The notes below the pieces were generated by a model. That model was not told the DNA's origin. It saw only the letters and a program-made list of their open reading frames with translations, and searched no databases. The translations under genes and the position numbers were made by a program. Positions 1 to 8,175 of a stretch of 16,529 nucleotides of DNA are shown here, in pieces. Each line of letters opens with the position of its first letter. Position 1 is the first letter of the stretch. The DNA is from DAOTUB01 sp034437455 (lineage in GTDB: Bacteria > Chloroflexota > Anaerolineae > B4-G1): positions 1-16,529 of the forward strand of contig DAOTUB010000169.1 in assembly GCA_034437455.1 (NCBI GenBank). The letters run 5' to 3'.

Positions 1-43
1 TTTCTTTTTTCTCCAGACTGTATCTTTTCAATAAAACGGGGCT

Positions 44-101
44 ATGTAGCCGAGGTTTCCATACCTCGCGGGCCTGCGCGCTATGGAAAGCGCGGCTACG
101 T
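44..101. repeat. REPIN-like pair of inverted GTAG-hairpin (REP) units
   Basis: Two 26-bp units face each other. The forward unit is 44-69 and the reverse unit is the complement of 76-101. They match at 21 of 26 positions. Each begins with GTAG (46-49; CTAC at 96-99) followed by CCG and a short stem-loop whose loop core is TTTCCATA. Four of the five differences are paired: the forward stem has AGG/CCT where the reverse has CGC/GCG, so both base pairs changed together. A GTAG tetranucleotide at the foot of a hairpin, in inverted pairs, is the hallmark of REP/REPIN sequences mobilised by RAYT (TnpA-REP) proteins. No RAYT gene is in this window, so family membership is inferred. Confidence 0.6.
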
Positions 102-147
102 CGAAAGCTCCCCAGACTTTTGAATTATAGACGGTTTGCGCCTATAC

Positions 148-176
148 TTGACGAAAGCGATAGTTTACGTTACAAT
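148..176 (+). promoter_or_regulatory. Sigma-70-type promoter of the L25 gene
   Basis: A TTGACG -35 box (148-153) and a TACAAT -10 box (171-176) are separated by exactly 17 bp. Transcription should start near 183, about 65 bases before the L25 start codon. Both boxes match consensus at 5 of 6 positions. Confidence 0.8.
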
Positions 177-186
177 AGCCACCCGT

Positions 187-213
187 GCGGGCAAGACAAA
201 GGCTCTTGCCCGC
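187..213 (+). promoter_or_regulatory. Leader hairpin at the 5' end of the L25 mRNA
   Basis: GCGGGCAAG (187-195) and CTTGCCCGC (205-213) form a perfect 9-bp stem with a 9-base loop, ACAAAGGCT. It begins only a few bases after the predicted start of transcription and about 24 bases before the Shine-Dalgarno. No T-run follows, so it is not a terminator. It could stabilise the message or be a binding site for autoregulation; neither role can be shown from sequence. Confidence 0.6.
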
Positions 214-246
214 TTGTTGAGCGGGGCGGATATTCTGGAGGATACG

Positions 247-933
247 ATGAATCAACGGACGGATCGAGTGGAACTAACAGCTCAAAAGCGGACGCTACTG
301 GGCAGTAAGGTGAAGCAATTGCGACGAGAAGGATGGGTACCGGGCGTGATGTATGGGCGAGATTTCGCCTCCCAGTCCTTGCAGTTTGAAGAGCGCGCTC
401 TGAACAAGGTGCTCTCGCAGGTTGGCGGCAGCCAGCTCATCAAGATCAAGATCGAAGGGGAAAAAGAACCGGAGCAGACGCTGTTGCGCGAGGTGCAGCG
501 GGATGTCATCACTGGCTCGTTGCTGCACGTGGACTTTTACCGGGTGATGATGACCGAAGCCATCACCACCGAGATACCATTGCTCATTACGGGGGAATCG
601 CCAATAGCCGAACAGAGAGAGGGTATTTTACTCTATGGTCTCTCTGAGGTCGAGGTCGAGTGCTTACCCGGCGACCTGGTGGATGCGATCGAAGTGGATC
701 TGTCGGACCTGACCGAGGTGGGCCAAGCGATGCTCGTGCGCGACCTGGCGGTTCCAGCCAGCATCAAGGTTCTCACCGAGCCCGACGAAACGATCGTCCA
801 CGTCGTGCCGGTGGAGGAGATGGTCATCGAGGAGGAAGTAGAAGAAGAAATCGTCGAGGAAATTCTACTCGAAGGCGAAGAGATGCCGATACCGGAAGAA
901 GGCGAAGAGATGCCAGTTGCCGAGGAGGTATAG
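247..933 (+). CDS. rplY: 50S ribosomal protein L25 (long CTC form)
   Basis: Encodes a 228-residue bL25 protein of the long CTC/TL5 type, which binds 5S rRNA in the central protuberance of the large subunit; in Bacillus this form is the general stress protein Ctc. The N-terminal 5S-binding barrel runs over about residues 7-100, including the typical GKVKQLRREGWVPGVMYG-like stretch (20-37) and LLHVDFYRV (92-100). The CTC-specific second domain covers about 101-188. The tail, 189-228, is almost entirely Glu-rich and ends in GEEMP repeats. The start at 247 is chosen because GGAGG (237-241) sits 5 bases upstream and homology begins there; the frame is open back to 136, but that ATG would lie upstream of the promoter's predicted transcription start. 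It is monocistronic, with its own promoter, leader hairpin and terminator. Its position next to chaperone genes fits a stress-related role, which is inference. Confidence 0.93.
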   Translation: MNQRTDRVELTAQKRTLLGSKVKQLRREGWVPGVMYGRDFASQSLQFEERALNKVLSQVGGSQLIKIKIEGEKEPEQTLLREVQRDVITGSLLHVDFYRVMMTEAITTEIPLLITGESPIAEQREGILLYGLSEVEVECLPGDLVDAIEVDLSDLTEVGQAMLVRDLAVPASIKVLTEPDETIVHVVPVEEMVIEEEVEEEIVEEILLEGEEMPIPEEGEEMPVAEEV

Positions 934-974
934 AGGTTCGGCAAGGAATCTTATCGACGCTCCAAGCAAGATCC

Positions 975-1012
975 AAAGCGGAGGCAGGCGAGTCGTCCTG
1001 TCTTCGCTTTTT
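975..1012 (+). terminator. Intrinsic terminator after the L25 gene
   Basis: A 14-bp stem (975-988 with 997-1010, two G-U wobbles) closes an 8-base loop and runs directly into T residues (1008-1012). It ends the L25 transcript before the dnaJ promoter. Confidence 0.82.
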
Positions 1013-1052
1013 GATCTCCCAATGATTTCAACGGGATCGAGACTCCACGTGC

Positions 1053-1081
1053 TTGACAGAGAAAGGTTTAGCGTATAGAAT
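1053..1081 (+). promoter_or_regulatory. Sigma-70-type promoter of the dnaJ-htrA operon
   Basis: A perfect TTGACA (1053-1058) and TAGAAT (1076-1081) are spaced by 17 bp, followed by a leader of about 30 bases. No CIRCE-type inverted repeat is visible, so nothing here points to HrcA control. Confidence 0.8.
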
Positions 1082-1116
1082 TAATCAAGACACGAGAGGC
1101 AACCGTGGAGTGGTGA

Positions 1117-2055
1117 ATGAAGTACAAGGATTACTATAAAATTCTGGGCGTGGATCGGAACGCGAGCGAGAAGGAGATCAAGCGGGCCTACCGTAGGTTG
1201 GCCCGCCAATTTCATCCCGACGTCAATCCCGACGATAAACAGGCTGAGGAAAAGTTCAAAGAGATCAACGAAGCCCACGAGGTTTTGGGCGATCCAGCGA
1301 AACGCGCCAAGTACGATCAACTGGGCGCCAACTGGCAGCAGTGGCAGAGCGCCGGTCGAGATCCGGGCCAGTTCGACTGGTCCCAGTGGTTCTCTGGCGC
1401 GCCAGGGGGAACGCGCGTCGAGTGGAGCGGCGATCTGGGCGATCTCTTTGGTGGATCCGGTGCAGGCACATTTTCGGATTTCTTCCGCACGATTTTTGGC
1501 GAGATGGGAGGCACAGGACGCACTCGCACCACCGAGGATATCTTTCGCCGCACGACCGGCGGGGGCATGCCGCGGGAACAAGAAATTCCCTTAGAGATCA
1601 CGTTGGAAGAGGCCTTTCGCGGCGCCAGCCGGATGTTGGAGGGAGGTGGACGTCGAATTCGGGTCAAGATTCCGCCGGGAGCGCGAACGGGGTCCAAAGT
1701 GCGGATCGCTGGCAAAGGCCGTTCCTCCGGCGATCTTTACTTGAATGTCACGGTCAAACCGCACCGGCTTTTTGAGCGTGCTGACGATGATCTGCGCTGC
1801 GACGTGGACCTCGATCTGTATACCGCCGTGCTGGGCGGCCAGATACGGGTCCCGACGTTGAATGGAGACGTGTCGCTCAAGATCCCGCCCGGCACTCAGG
1901 GAGGACAGACCTTCCGCCTGCGCGGCCAGGGGATGCCCAACCCACGCAACCCCAAGCAGCGCGGCAACTTGTTGATCACCGTTCAGATACAGGTTCCCCA
2001 GGATCTCAGTCCCCACGAGCGGGAATTGTTCGAGGAATTGAAAGGAAAAAGATAG
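1117..2055 (+). CDS. DnaJ-class co-chaperone without zinc fingers (CbpA-like)
   Basis: A 312-residue Hsp40 that would stimulate the ATPase of DnaK and hand it unfolded clients in the cytoplasm. The J domain covers residues 4-70, with the invariant HPD at 33-35 and the typical YYKILGV and AYRRLARQFHP stretches. A Gly/Phe/Trp-rich linker follows (about 71-150). The two C-terminal substrate-binding barrels cover about 153-300, with IPPG repeated at 185-188 and 256-259. No CxxCxGxG zinc repeats are present, so this is a class B (CbpA/DnaJ2) protein rather than canonical DnaJ. GGAG (1107-1110) lies 6 bases before the ATG. It is the first gene of an operon; the next start codon comes one base after the stop, implying coupled translation with the protease. 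No DnaK or GrpE gene is in view. Confidence 0.92.
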   Translation: MKYKDYYKILGVDRNASEKEIKRAYRRLARQFHPDVNPDDKQAEEKFKEINEAHEVLGDPAKRAKYDQLGANWQQWQSAGRDPGQFDWSQWFSGAPGGTRVEWSGDLGDLFGGSGAGTFSDFFRTIFGEMGGTGRTRTTEDIFRRTTGGGMPREQEIPLEITLEEAFRGASRMLEGGGRRIRVKIPPGARTGSKVRIAGKGRSSGDLYLNVTVKPHRLFERADDDLRCDVDLDLYTAVLGGQIRVPTLNGDVSLKIPPGTQGGQTFRLRGQGMPNPRNPKQRGNLLITVQIQVPQDLSPHERELFEELKGKR

Positions 2056-2056
2056 G

Positions 2057-3238
<1,182 letters not shown>

Positions 3239-3310
3239 TCACCGAATAGTTTTGGTGGCCGAATGGTCACTCGTCTAACGGTAACGACGATTAGAAAAGG
3301 GGTAAAGAGA

Positions 3311-4420
3311 ATGTTCAAACAAGAGGATTTACGCGAACTGGCGGCATATCAGGCTCAAGCACCGATACTGAGTGTCTATCTAAACGTGGATCCAACAGAA
3401 CGCACGACGGACGAGTATAAATTGGCGTTGCGACAGTTGTTAAAGCAGGTGGACGGGAAGGCCGAGTCCGAGGACATAGATGCCGTGGAGCGGTTTTTCG
3501 ATCACGAGTACGATTGGACGGGACGCGGCGTGATCGCTTTCTCCTGTGCCGAAGAGGATTTTTGGCGCACGTATTCCTTGGCCGTCCCCGTGGCTTCTGG
3601 CGTGACGGTGGCCCGCAAGCCCTACATCTGGCCGTTGGCAGCGTTGTGGGATGCTTATGGAAGTTATCTGGTGGCGCTGATCGATCGGCGATCCGTACGG
3701 TTGATGTTTTTCGAGATGGGCGAGCTGCGGGCCAGCGGCGAGTTTGTGGGAGAGGACGTGCGCAAGATGAAAAAAGGGCGCGGTTCGTCGGGCGGGAGCG
3801 GGCGTCGCGGGGGAGCTCCTGGCTCGAGCCGGCGCGAAGAAGAGATCGCACAGCGCAATATCCGCGAGGCAGCCAAAGCGACGAACCAATTCTGGCGCAA
3901 GCACAAGCCACAGCGCCTGATCCTCGCCGGCGCCGATCCGACTGTGGCCCAGTTTCACGAAAAGTTACCCAAGCGTTTGCAGGAAAAAGTCATCGGTTCC
4001 TTCAGCGCCGATATGAACGCATCAGAGACCGAGATACGGGACCTTTCCTTCGAGATTCTGGAACAAGCGGAGAAAGAACGGGAGGCAGCCCTGGTAGAGG
4101 CGGTGTTCACGGCGGCGGCAAAGGGGCGCGGCGGCGTCATTCGCCTGGCCGATACACTCGGTGCAGCCCACGAGGGTCGCGTCCAGACGCTGGTGATTGA
4201 CCGGCATTACCATCAGCCGGGCTATCAGTGCAGCAACTGCGCCTACATCACGGACCAACCTCTGGATGTCTGCCCCTTCTGTGGCGGTGAATTCACCGAG
4301 ATTCCCGACGCAGCCGAGGCGTTGGTGACCAAGTTGATCGAAAACGGCGGCAAGGTCGAGGTGGTGGACGATCATCCCAAGATCGCCGAGTTCGGCGTGG
4401 GGGCGCTGTTGCGGTACTAG
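3311..4420 (+). CDS. VLRF1/baeRF-type archaeo-eukaryotic release factor homologue with zinc ribbon
   Basis: A 369-residue protein that I place in the bacterial eRF1/Vms1-like group (VLRF1, baeRF). Vms1 and its relatives cleave peptidyl-tRNA on stalled large subunits; bacterial members are proposed to act in ribosome rescue. The N-terminal part (about 1-110) is alpha/beta. An eRF1 domain-2-like segment (VALIDRRSVRLMFFEMGEL, 121-139) is followed by a Gly/Ser/Arg-rich flexible loop (about 155-176), where eRF1 carries GGQ; no GGQ is present. A domain-3-like part follows from about 200 and ends in FGVGALLRY, resembling the eRF1 C-terminus. A zinc ribbon is inserted at Cys307, Cys310, Cys321 and Cys324. 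The start at 3311 is preferred because AAAAGGGG (3295-3302) precedes it and the family begins there; an in-frame ATG at 3263 lacks this. It lies 72 bases after htrA with no terminator between, so it is probably the third gene of the operon. The exact baeRF family is uncertain. Confidence 0.75.
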   Translation: MFKQEDLRELAAYQAQAPILSVYLNVDPTERTTDEYKLALRQLLKQVDGKAESEDIDAVERFFDHEYDWTGRGVIAFSCAEEDFWRTYSLAVPVASGVTVARKPYIWPLAALWDAYGSYLVALIDRRSVRLMFFEMGELRASGEFVGEDVRKMKKGRGSSGGSGRRGGAPGSSRREEEIAQRNIREAAKATNQFWRKHKPQRLILAGADPTVAQFHEKLPKRLQEKVIGSFSADMNASETEIRDLSFEILEQAEKEREAALVEAVFTAAAKGRGGVIRLADTLGAAHEGRVQTLVIDRHYHQPGYQCSNCAYITDQPLDVCPFCGGEFTEIPDAAEALVTKLIENGGKVEVVDDHPKIAEFGVGALLRY

Positions 4421-4474
4421 GCCGCTTCGCTTCTTTCAAACGACGGATGGCAGGACATTAGCGGATTAACGGAT

Positions 4475-4503
4475 CGGGGGTGTCGTCGACGCCCCCGTTT
4501 TTT
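4475..4503 (+). terminator. Intrinsic terminator after the release-factor gene
   Basis: CGGGGGTGT (4475-4483) pairs with ACGCCCCCG (4489-4497), one G-U pair, then six T residues (4498-4503). Outer arms extend the symmetry: TAACGGAT (4467-4474) with ATCCGTTA (4507-4514), and CAGGACA (4451-4457) with TGTCCTG (4516-4522). Confidence 0.88.
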
Positions 4504-4545
4504 ATTATCCGTTATTGTCCTGAAATCCGCTGTTCTTACACCAAT

Positions 4546-4588
4546 CTAATGTCGCGCTAATGTATCTTTAACGAACGGTCTGTATAAT
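4546..4588 (+). promoter_or_regulatory. clpB promoter region with phased direct repeat
   Basis: A perfect TATAAT -10 box lies at 4583-4588, preceded by TG. No acceptable -35 hexamer is found 16-18 bp upstream (ATGTAT at the 17-bp position). Instead the heptamer CTAATGT occurs twice, at 4546-4552 and 4557-4563, exactly 11 bp apart, over the -35 region. This resembles an activator or repressor site next to a promoter that needs help. No CIRCE element is present. Confidence 0.5.
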
Positions 4589-4606
4589 CCCAATGAGGGT
4601 AAAATT

Positions 4607-7186
4607 ATGGATCTAAACAAATTTACACAAAAAGCACAAGAAGCGATTATGGGCGCTCAATCGCTGGCGCGCGAGCACAGCCACGGCCAGATCGAGCCGT
4701 CCCACGTGCTGCTGGCGCTGCTTCAGCAATCCGATGGGGTCGTGCCGCAGATCGTCCAGAAATTGGAGGCCGATCCACGGGAGATGAGGCTGGCGCTGGC
4801 CGGGGAGCTGGAGCGCAAATCGAAGGTCTATGGCGCGACGGCGCAAGTGGGGCTTTCGCGCGAATTGACGCGCGCCCTGGACGAGGCGGAAAAGATCGCC
4901 GCCCGCATGCGCGACGAGTACGTCAGCACCGAGCACCTGCTGCTGGCGCTGACCGGCTCGCACGGCGGCGATGCGGCCCGCTTCCTCACGGCCCACGGCA
5001 TCACTGAGGACGCCGTCCTGCGGGCGCTGACCGCCATTCGTGGCAGCCAGCGCGTCACCAGCCAGCATCCAGAGGCTACCTACCAGGCATTGGAAAAGTA
5101 CGGGCGAGACCTGACCGTGCTGGCCCGCCAGGGGACGCTCGACCCCGTCATTGGGCGGGATGAAGAGATCCGGCGCGTGATGCAGATTCTCAACCGTCGG
5201 ACGAAAAACAACCCGGTGCTGGTGGGCGACGCCGGTGTGGGCAAGACCGCCATCGCCGAAGGGCTGGCGCAGCGGGTCGTGCGCGGCGACGTGCCCGAAG
5301 GGTTGAAGAACAAGCGCATCGTCGCGCTCGACCTGGGGGCGCTGGTCGCCGGCGCCAAATACCGAGGCGAGTTCGAGGAGCGGCTCAAGGCGGTGCTCAA
5401 GGAGGTGACCGACGCCGCCGGCGAGGTCATCCTGTTCATCGACGAGCTGCACACCGTCGTCGGGGCGGGCGCGGCCGAGGGTTCGATGGACGCCAGCAAC
5501 ATGCTCAAGCCGATGCTGGCGCGGGGCGAACTGCACGCCATCGGCGCGACCACCCTGGACGAATACCGCAAGTATATCGAAAAAGACGCCGCGCTGGAGC
5601 GGCGGTTCCAGCCGGTCTATGTGGACGAACCGTCGGTGGAGGATACGATCAGTATCCTGCGCGGCCTCAAGGAGCGGTACGAGGTGCATCACGGCGTGCG
5701 CATCCAGGACTCGGCCTGCATCGCGGCGGCGACGTTGAGCGACCGCTATATCGCCGACCGGCATCTGCCGGACAAGGCGATTGATTTGATCGACGAGGCG
5801 GCCTCCCGGCTGCGCATGGAGATCGACTCCAAGCCCGCCGAGCTGGACGAGGTGGATCGGCACATCATGCAACTGGAGATCGAGCGGGAGGCGCTCAAGA
5901 AGGAGAAGGACAGGGCCAGCAAGGAGCGGCTGAAGAAATTGGAAAAGGAGCTGGCCGACCTGCAGGAGGAGAGCAAGGCTCTGCGCGCCCGCTGGGAGCA
6001 GGAGAAGGACGCCATTCAGGCGATCCGGGACACGAAGGAAAGCGCCGATCGGGTGCGCCACCAGATCGAGCAGGCCCAGCGAGCACAGGATTATGCCCGC
6101 GCCTCCGAGTTGCAGTACGGCACGCTCGTCGAACTGGAGAATCAGCTTCAGGAGCAGGAGGAACAACTGCGCCAATTACAGGCCGATCGCGCCATTCTTA
6201 AGGAGGAGGTCGGCTCCGAGGAGGTCGCCGTGGTGGTGGCGGAGTGGACCGGCATCCCCGTCTCCAAACTGCTGGAGGGAGAGGTCGAGCGACTGCTGCG
6301 GATGGAGGAGGCGCTTCATCTGCGGGTGGTGGGGCAGGACGAAGCGGTGGCGGTCGTCTCCAACGCCGTCCGCCGCGCTCGCGCTGGCCTGCAAGACCCC
6401 AACCGGCCCATCGGCGCTTTCATCTTCCTGGGGCCGACGGGGGTGGGCAAGACGGAGCTGGGCCGGGCGCTGGCGGCCTTCCTCTTTGATACCGAGGACG
6501 CCATGGTGCGCATTGATATGAGCGAGTACCAGGAGCGGCACACCGTCTCGCGGCTCATCGGCGCGCCGCCCGGCTACGTGGGCTACGACGAGGGCGGCCA
6601 ACTGACCGAGGCGGTTCGGCGGCGGCCCTACAGCGTGGTGCTCTTTGACGAGATCGAAAAGGCCCACCTGGAGGTCTTTAACGCGCTGCTCCAGTTGCTC
6701 GACGAGGGTCGCCTGACCGACGGCCACGGTCGCACGGTCGACTTTACGAACAGCATCGTCATCATGACCAGCAACATCGGCAGCCGTTGGATCAAGGAAC
6801 TGGGCGCGGAGGAGGCGCGAGATCGGGTGATGGAGGAGCTGGATCGCACCTTCCGCCCCGAGTTCCTGAACCGCGTCGACGACATCATCCTCTTCCGCAG
6901 TCTGACGAAGGAGGACCTACTTGAGATCGTGGACATCCAGATGCGCCACCTGCGCGGCCTGCTGGCCGAGCGTCACATCGAGCTGGAGTTGACCGGTGCC
7001 GCTCGGCGCTACCTGGCCGACGTGGGCTACGACCCGGTCTATGGTGCGCGGCCCCTGAAGCGCGTCATCCAACGGGAGGTGCAGGATCCGCTGGCGCTGG
7101 CGCTCTTGCGCGGCGAGTTCGCCGAGGGGGAGGCGGTGCGGGTGGATGCTCGCGACGGACAGATAACATTTGAAAAGATCACGTGA
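4607..7186 (+). CDS. clpB: ATP-dependent disaggregase ClpB (Hsp104 family)
   Basis: An 859-residue ClpB, the AAA+ hexamer that pulls proteins out of aggregates together with DnaK/DnaJ. The Clp N domain covers 1-145. AAA1 covers about 165-405 with Walker A GDAGVGKT (207-214), pore loop KYRG (251-254), Walker B ending IDE (278-280) and arginine fingers R332/R333. The coiled-coil middle domain, about 410-535, separates ClpB from ClpA/ClpX and is rich in Glu/Lys/Gln. AAA2 starts near 560 with Walker A GPTGVGKT (609-616), pore loop GYVG (656-659), Walker B LFDE (679-682) and sensor FLNR (753-756). The C-terminal D2-small domain ends at 859, full length for the family. No IGL/F ClpP-docking loop was seen, as expected. 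GAGGGT (4595-4600) precedes the ATG. Walker A1 reads GDAG where most family members have GEPG. It is transcribed alone, downstream of the co-chaperone operon. Confidence 0.97.
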   Translation: MDLNKFTQKAQEAIMGAQSLAREHSHGQIEPSHVLLALLQQSDGVVPQIVQKLEADPREMRLALAGELERKSKVYGATAQVGLSRELTRALDEAEKIAARMRDEYVSTEHLLLALTGSHGGDAARFLTAHGITEDAVLRALTAIRGSQRVTSQHPEATYQALEKYGRDLTVLARQGTLDPVIGRDEEIRRVMQILNRRTKNNPVLVGDAGVGKTAIAEGLAQRVVRGDVPEGLKNKRIVALDLGALVAGAKYRGEFEERLKAVLKEVTDAAGEVILFIDELHTVVGAGAAEGSMDASNMLKPMLARGELHAIGATTLDEYRKYIEKDAALERRFQPVYVDEPSVEDTISILRGLKERYEVHHGVRIQDSACIAAATLSDRYIADRHLPDKAIDLIDEAASRLRMEIDSKPAELDEVDRHIMQLEIEREALKKEKDRASKERLKKLEKELADLQEESKALRARWEQEKDAIQAIRDTKESADRVRHQIEQAQRAQDYARASELQYGTLVELENQLQEQEEQLRQLQADRAILKEEVGSEEVAVVVAEWTGIPVSKLLEGEVERLLRMEEALHLRVVGQDEAVAVVSNAVRRARAGLQDPNRPIGAFIFLGPTGVGKTELGRALAAFLFDTEDAMVRIDMSEYQERHTVSRLIGAPPGYVGYDEGGQLTEAVRRRPYSVVLFDEIEKAHLEVFNALLQLLDEGRLTDGHGRTVDFTNSIVIMTSNIGSRWIKELGAEEARDRVMEELDRTFRPEFLNRVDDIILFRSLTKEDLLEIVDIQMRHLRGLLAERHIELELTGAARRYLADVGYDPVYGARPLKRVIQREVQDPLALALLRGEFAEGEAVRVDARDGQITFEKIT

Positions 7187-7239
7187 TCGCGCCCGGTTCG
7201 CGGGGAAATATGTCACAGTGCGAGCGCGATAAACGCCAC

Positions 7240-7268
7240 TTGACTATCTGGCGAAATAGAGGTATTCT
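7240..7268 (+). promoter_or_regulatory. Promoter of the nfnAB operon
   Basis: TTGACT (7240-7245) and TATTCT (7263-7268) are spaced by 17 bp. The -35 matches 5 of 6 and the -10 matches 4 of 6 consensus positions. No terminator follows clpB, so some read-through is possible. Confidence 0.6.
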
Positions 7269-7311
7269 TTACCCGCTAACGTTATTAACCCCAAGAACCG
7301 GGAGGTAATCT

Positions 7312-8175
7312 GTGTACAAAATCTTGCACAAAGAAACACTCAAGAGTGACATCAACAAATTGATGGTCATCGAAGCGCCCGCCGTGGCGAAAAAGGCCCA
7401 GGCGGGCCAGTTCATCATCCTGCGCGTGGACGAGCACGGAGAACGCATCCCGCTCACCATCGCCGATTACGACCGCGAGGCCGGGACGATCACGATCGTT
7501 TTCCAGGAGATCGGCAAGACAACGATGCACCTGGGAACGCTTGAGCCGGGCGACGAGTTGGCCACCTTCGTCGGGCCGCTGGGCCATCCAACCGAGGTCG
7601 AGAACTATGGGAAGGTGATCTGCATAGGCGGCGGGACGAGCATCGCCATCATCTTTCCCATCGCCCGCGCCCTCAAGGAGGCCGGGAACCACGTCATTTC
7701 CATCATTGGCGCCCGCACCGAGAATCTCCTGTTCTGGGAGGAACGCATGCGGGAAGTCTCGGACGAACTGATCGTCTGCACCGACGATGGCTCTCACGGG
7801 CGCAAGGCATTGGTCACCGAGCCGCTCAAGGAGCTGCTGGATACATACGGGAAAGAGATCGCCCACATCTGGGCCATTGGGCCGGCCATCATGATGAAAT
7901 TCGTCACACTGGCCACCAAGCCATACCAGATCCCAACGACGGTCAGCCTGAACACGATCATGATTGATGGAACCGGCATGTGTGGCGGCTGCCGGGTGTT
8001 GCTGGAGGACGGGGCCAAGTTCGTCTGCGTGGACGGCCCTGAATTTGACGGCCACAAAGTGGACTGGGACAATATGCTCTCTCGCCTGCAATACTATCGG
8101 CCAGAGGAGCAGGCGTCTGTCGAACAATGGGAACACAAGTGCCAGTTGGATGCGGTATTGGAGGGAGGCGCCTAA
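7312..8175 (+). CDS. nfnA: NfnA-like ferredoxin-NADP reductase subunit alpha (FAD, 2Fe-2S)
   Basis: A 287-residue PyrK/SudB-type flavoprotein, the small subunit of NfnAB, which couples NADPH, NAD and ferredoxin by electron bifurcation. The FAD-binding barrel is at about 1-98 with RIPLT (45-49). The NAD-binding Rossmann part starts at IGGGTSIA (105-112). The C-terminal 2Fe-2S site has Cys224, Cys227 and Cys239; at the place where PyrK has a first Cys there is Asp219. One Asp plus three Cys is the ligand set known for NfnA of Thermotoga, which favours NfnA over dihydroorotate dehydrogenase PyrK. The start is GTG, chosen because GGGAGGT (7300-7306) lies 5 bases upstream. The stop codon directly abuts the ATG of the large subunit. 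A sulfide-dehydrogenase (Sud) role remains an alternative, since the two systems are hard to separate by sequence. Confidence 0.87.
   Translation: MYKILHKETLKSDINKLMVIEAPAVAKKAQAGQFIILRVDEHGERIPLTIADYDREAGTITIVFQEIGKTTMHLGTLEPGDELATFVGPLGHPTEVENYGKVICIGGGTSIAIIFPIARALKEAGNHVISIIGARTENLLFWEERMREVSDELIVCTDDGSHGRKALVTEPLKELLDTYGKEIAHIWAIGPAIMMKFVTLATKPYQIPTTVSLNTIMIDGTGMCGGCRVLLEDGAKFVCVDGPEFDGHKVDWDNMLSRLQYYRPEEQASVEQWEHKCQLDAVLEGGA

Noticed and set aside
13..118. CCAGACT at 13-19 and 112-118 as a target duplication of the REPIN-like element
   Set aside because: A 7-bp match within about 100 bases is expected by chance often enough, and the copies are not next to the element ends.
136..246. 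Upstream extension of the L25 frame from an ATG at 136
   Set aside because: The promoter (148-176) lies inside it, homology begins at 247, and GGAGG precedes 247.
4613..6175. Long open frame (520 codons) on the minus strand opposite clpB
   Set aside because: It is the antisense shadow of a GC-rich gene: Leu/Arg/His/Gln-rich, no motifs, while the plus strand encodes a complete ClpB.
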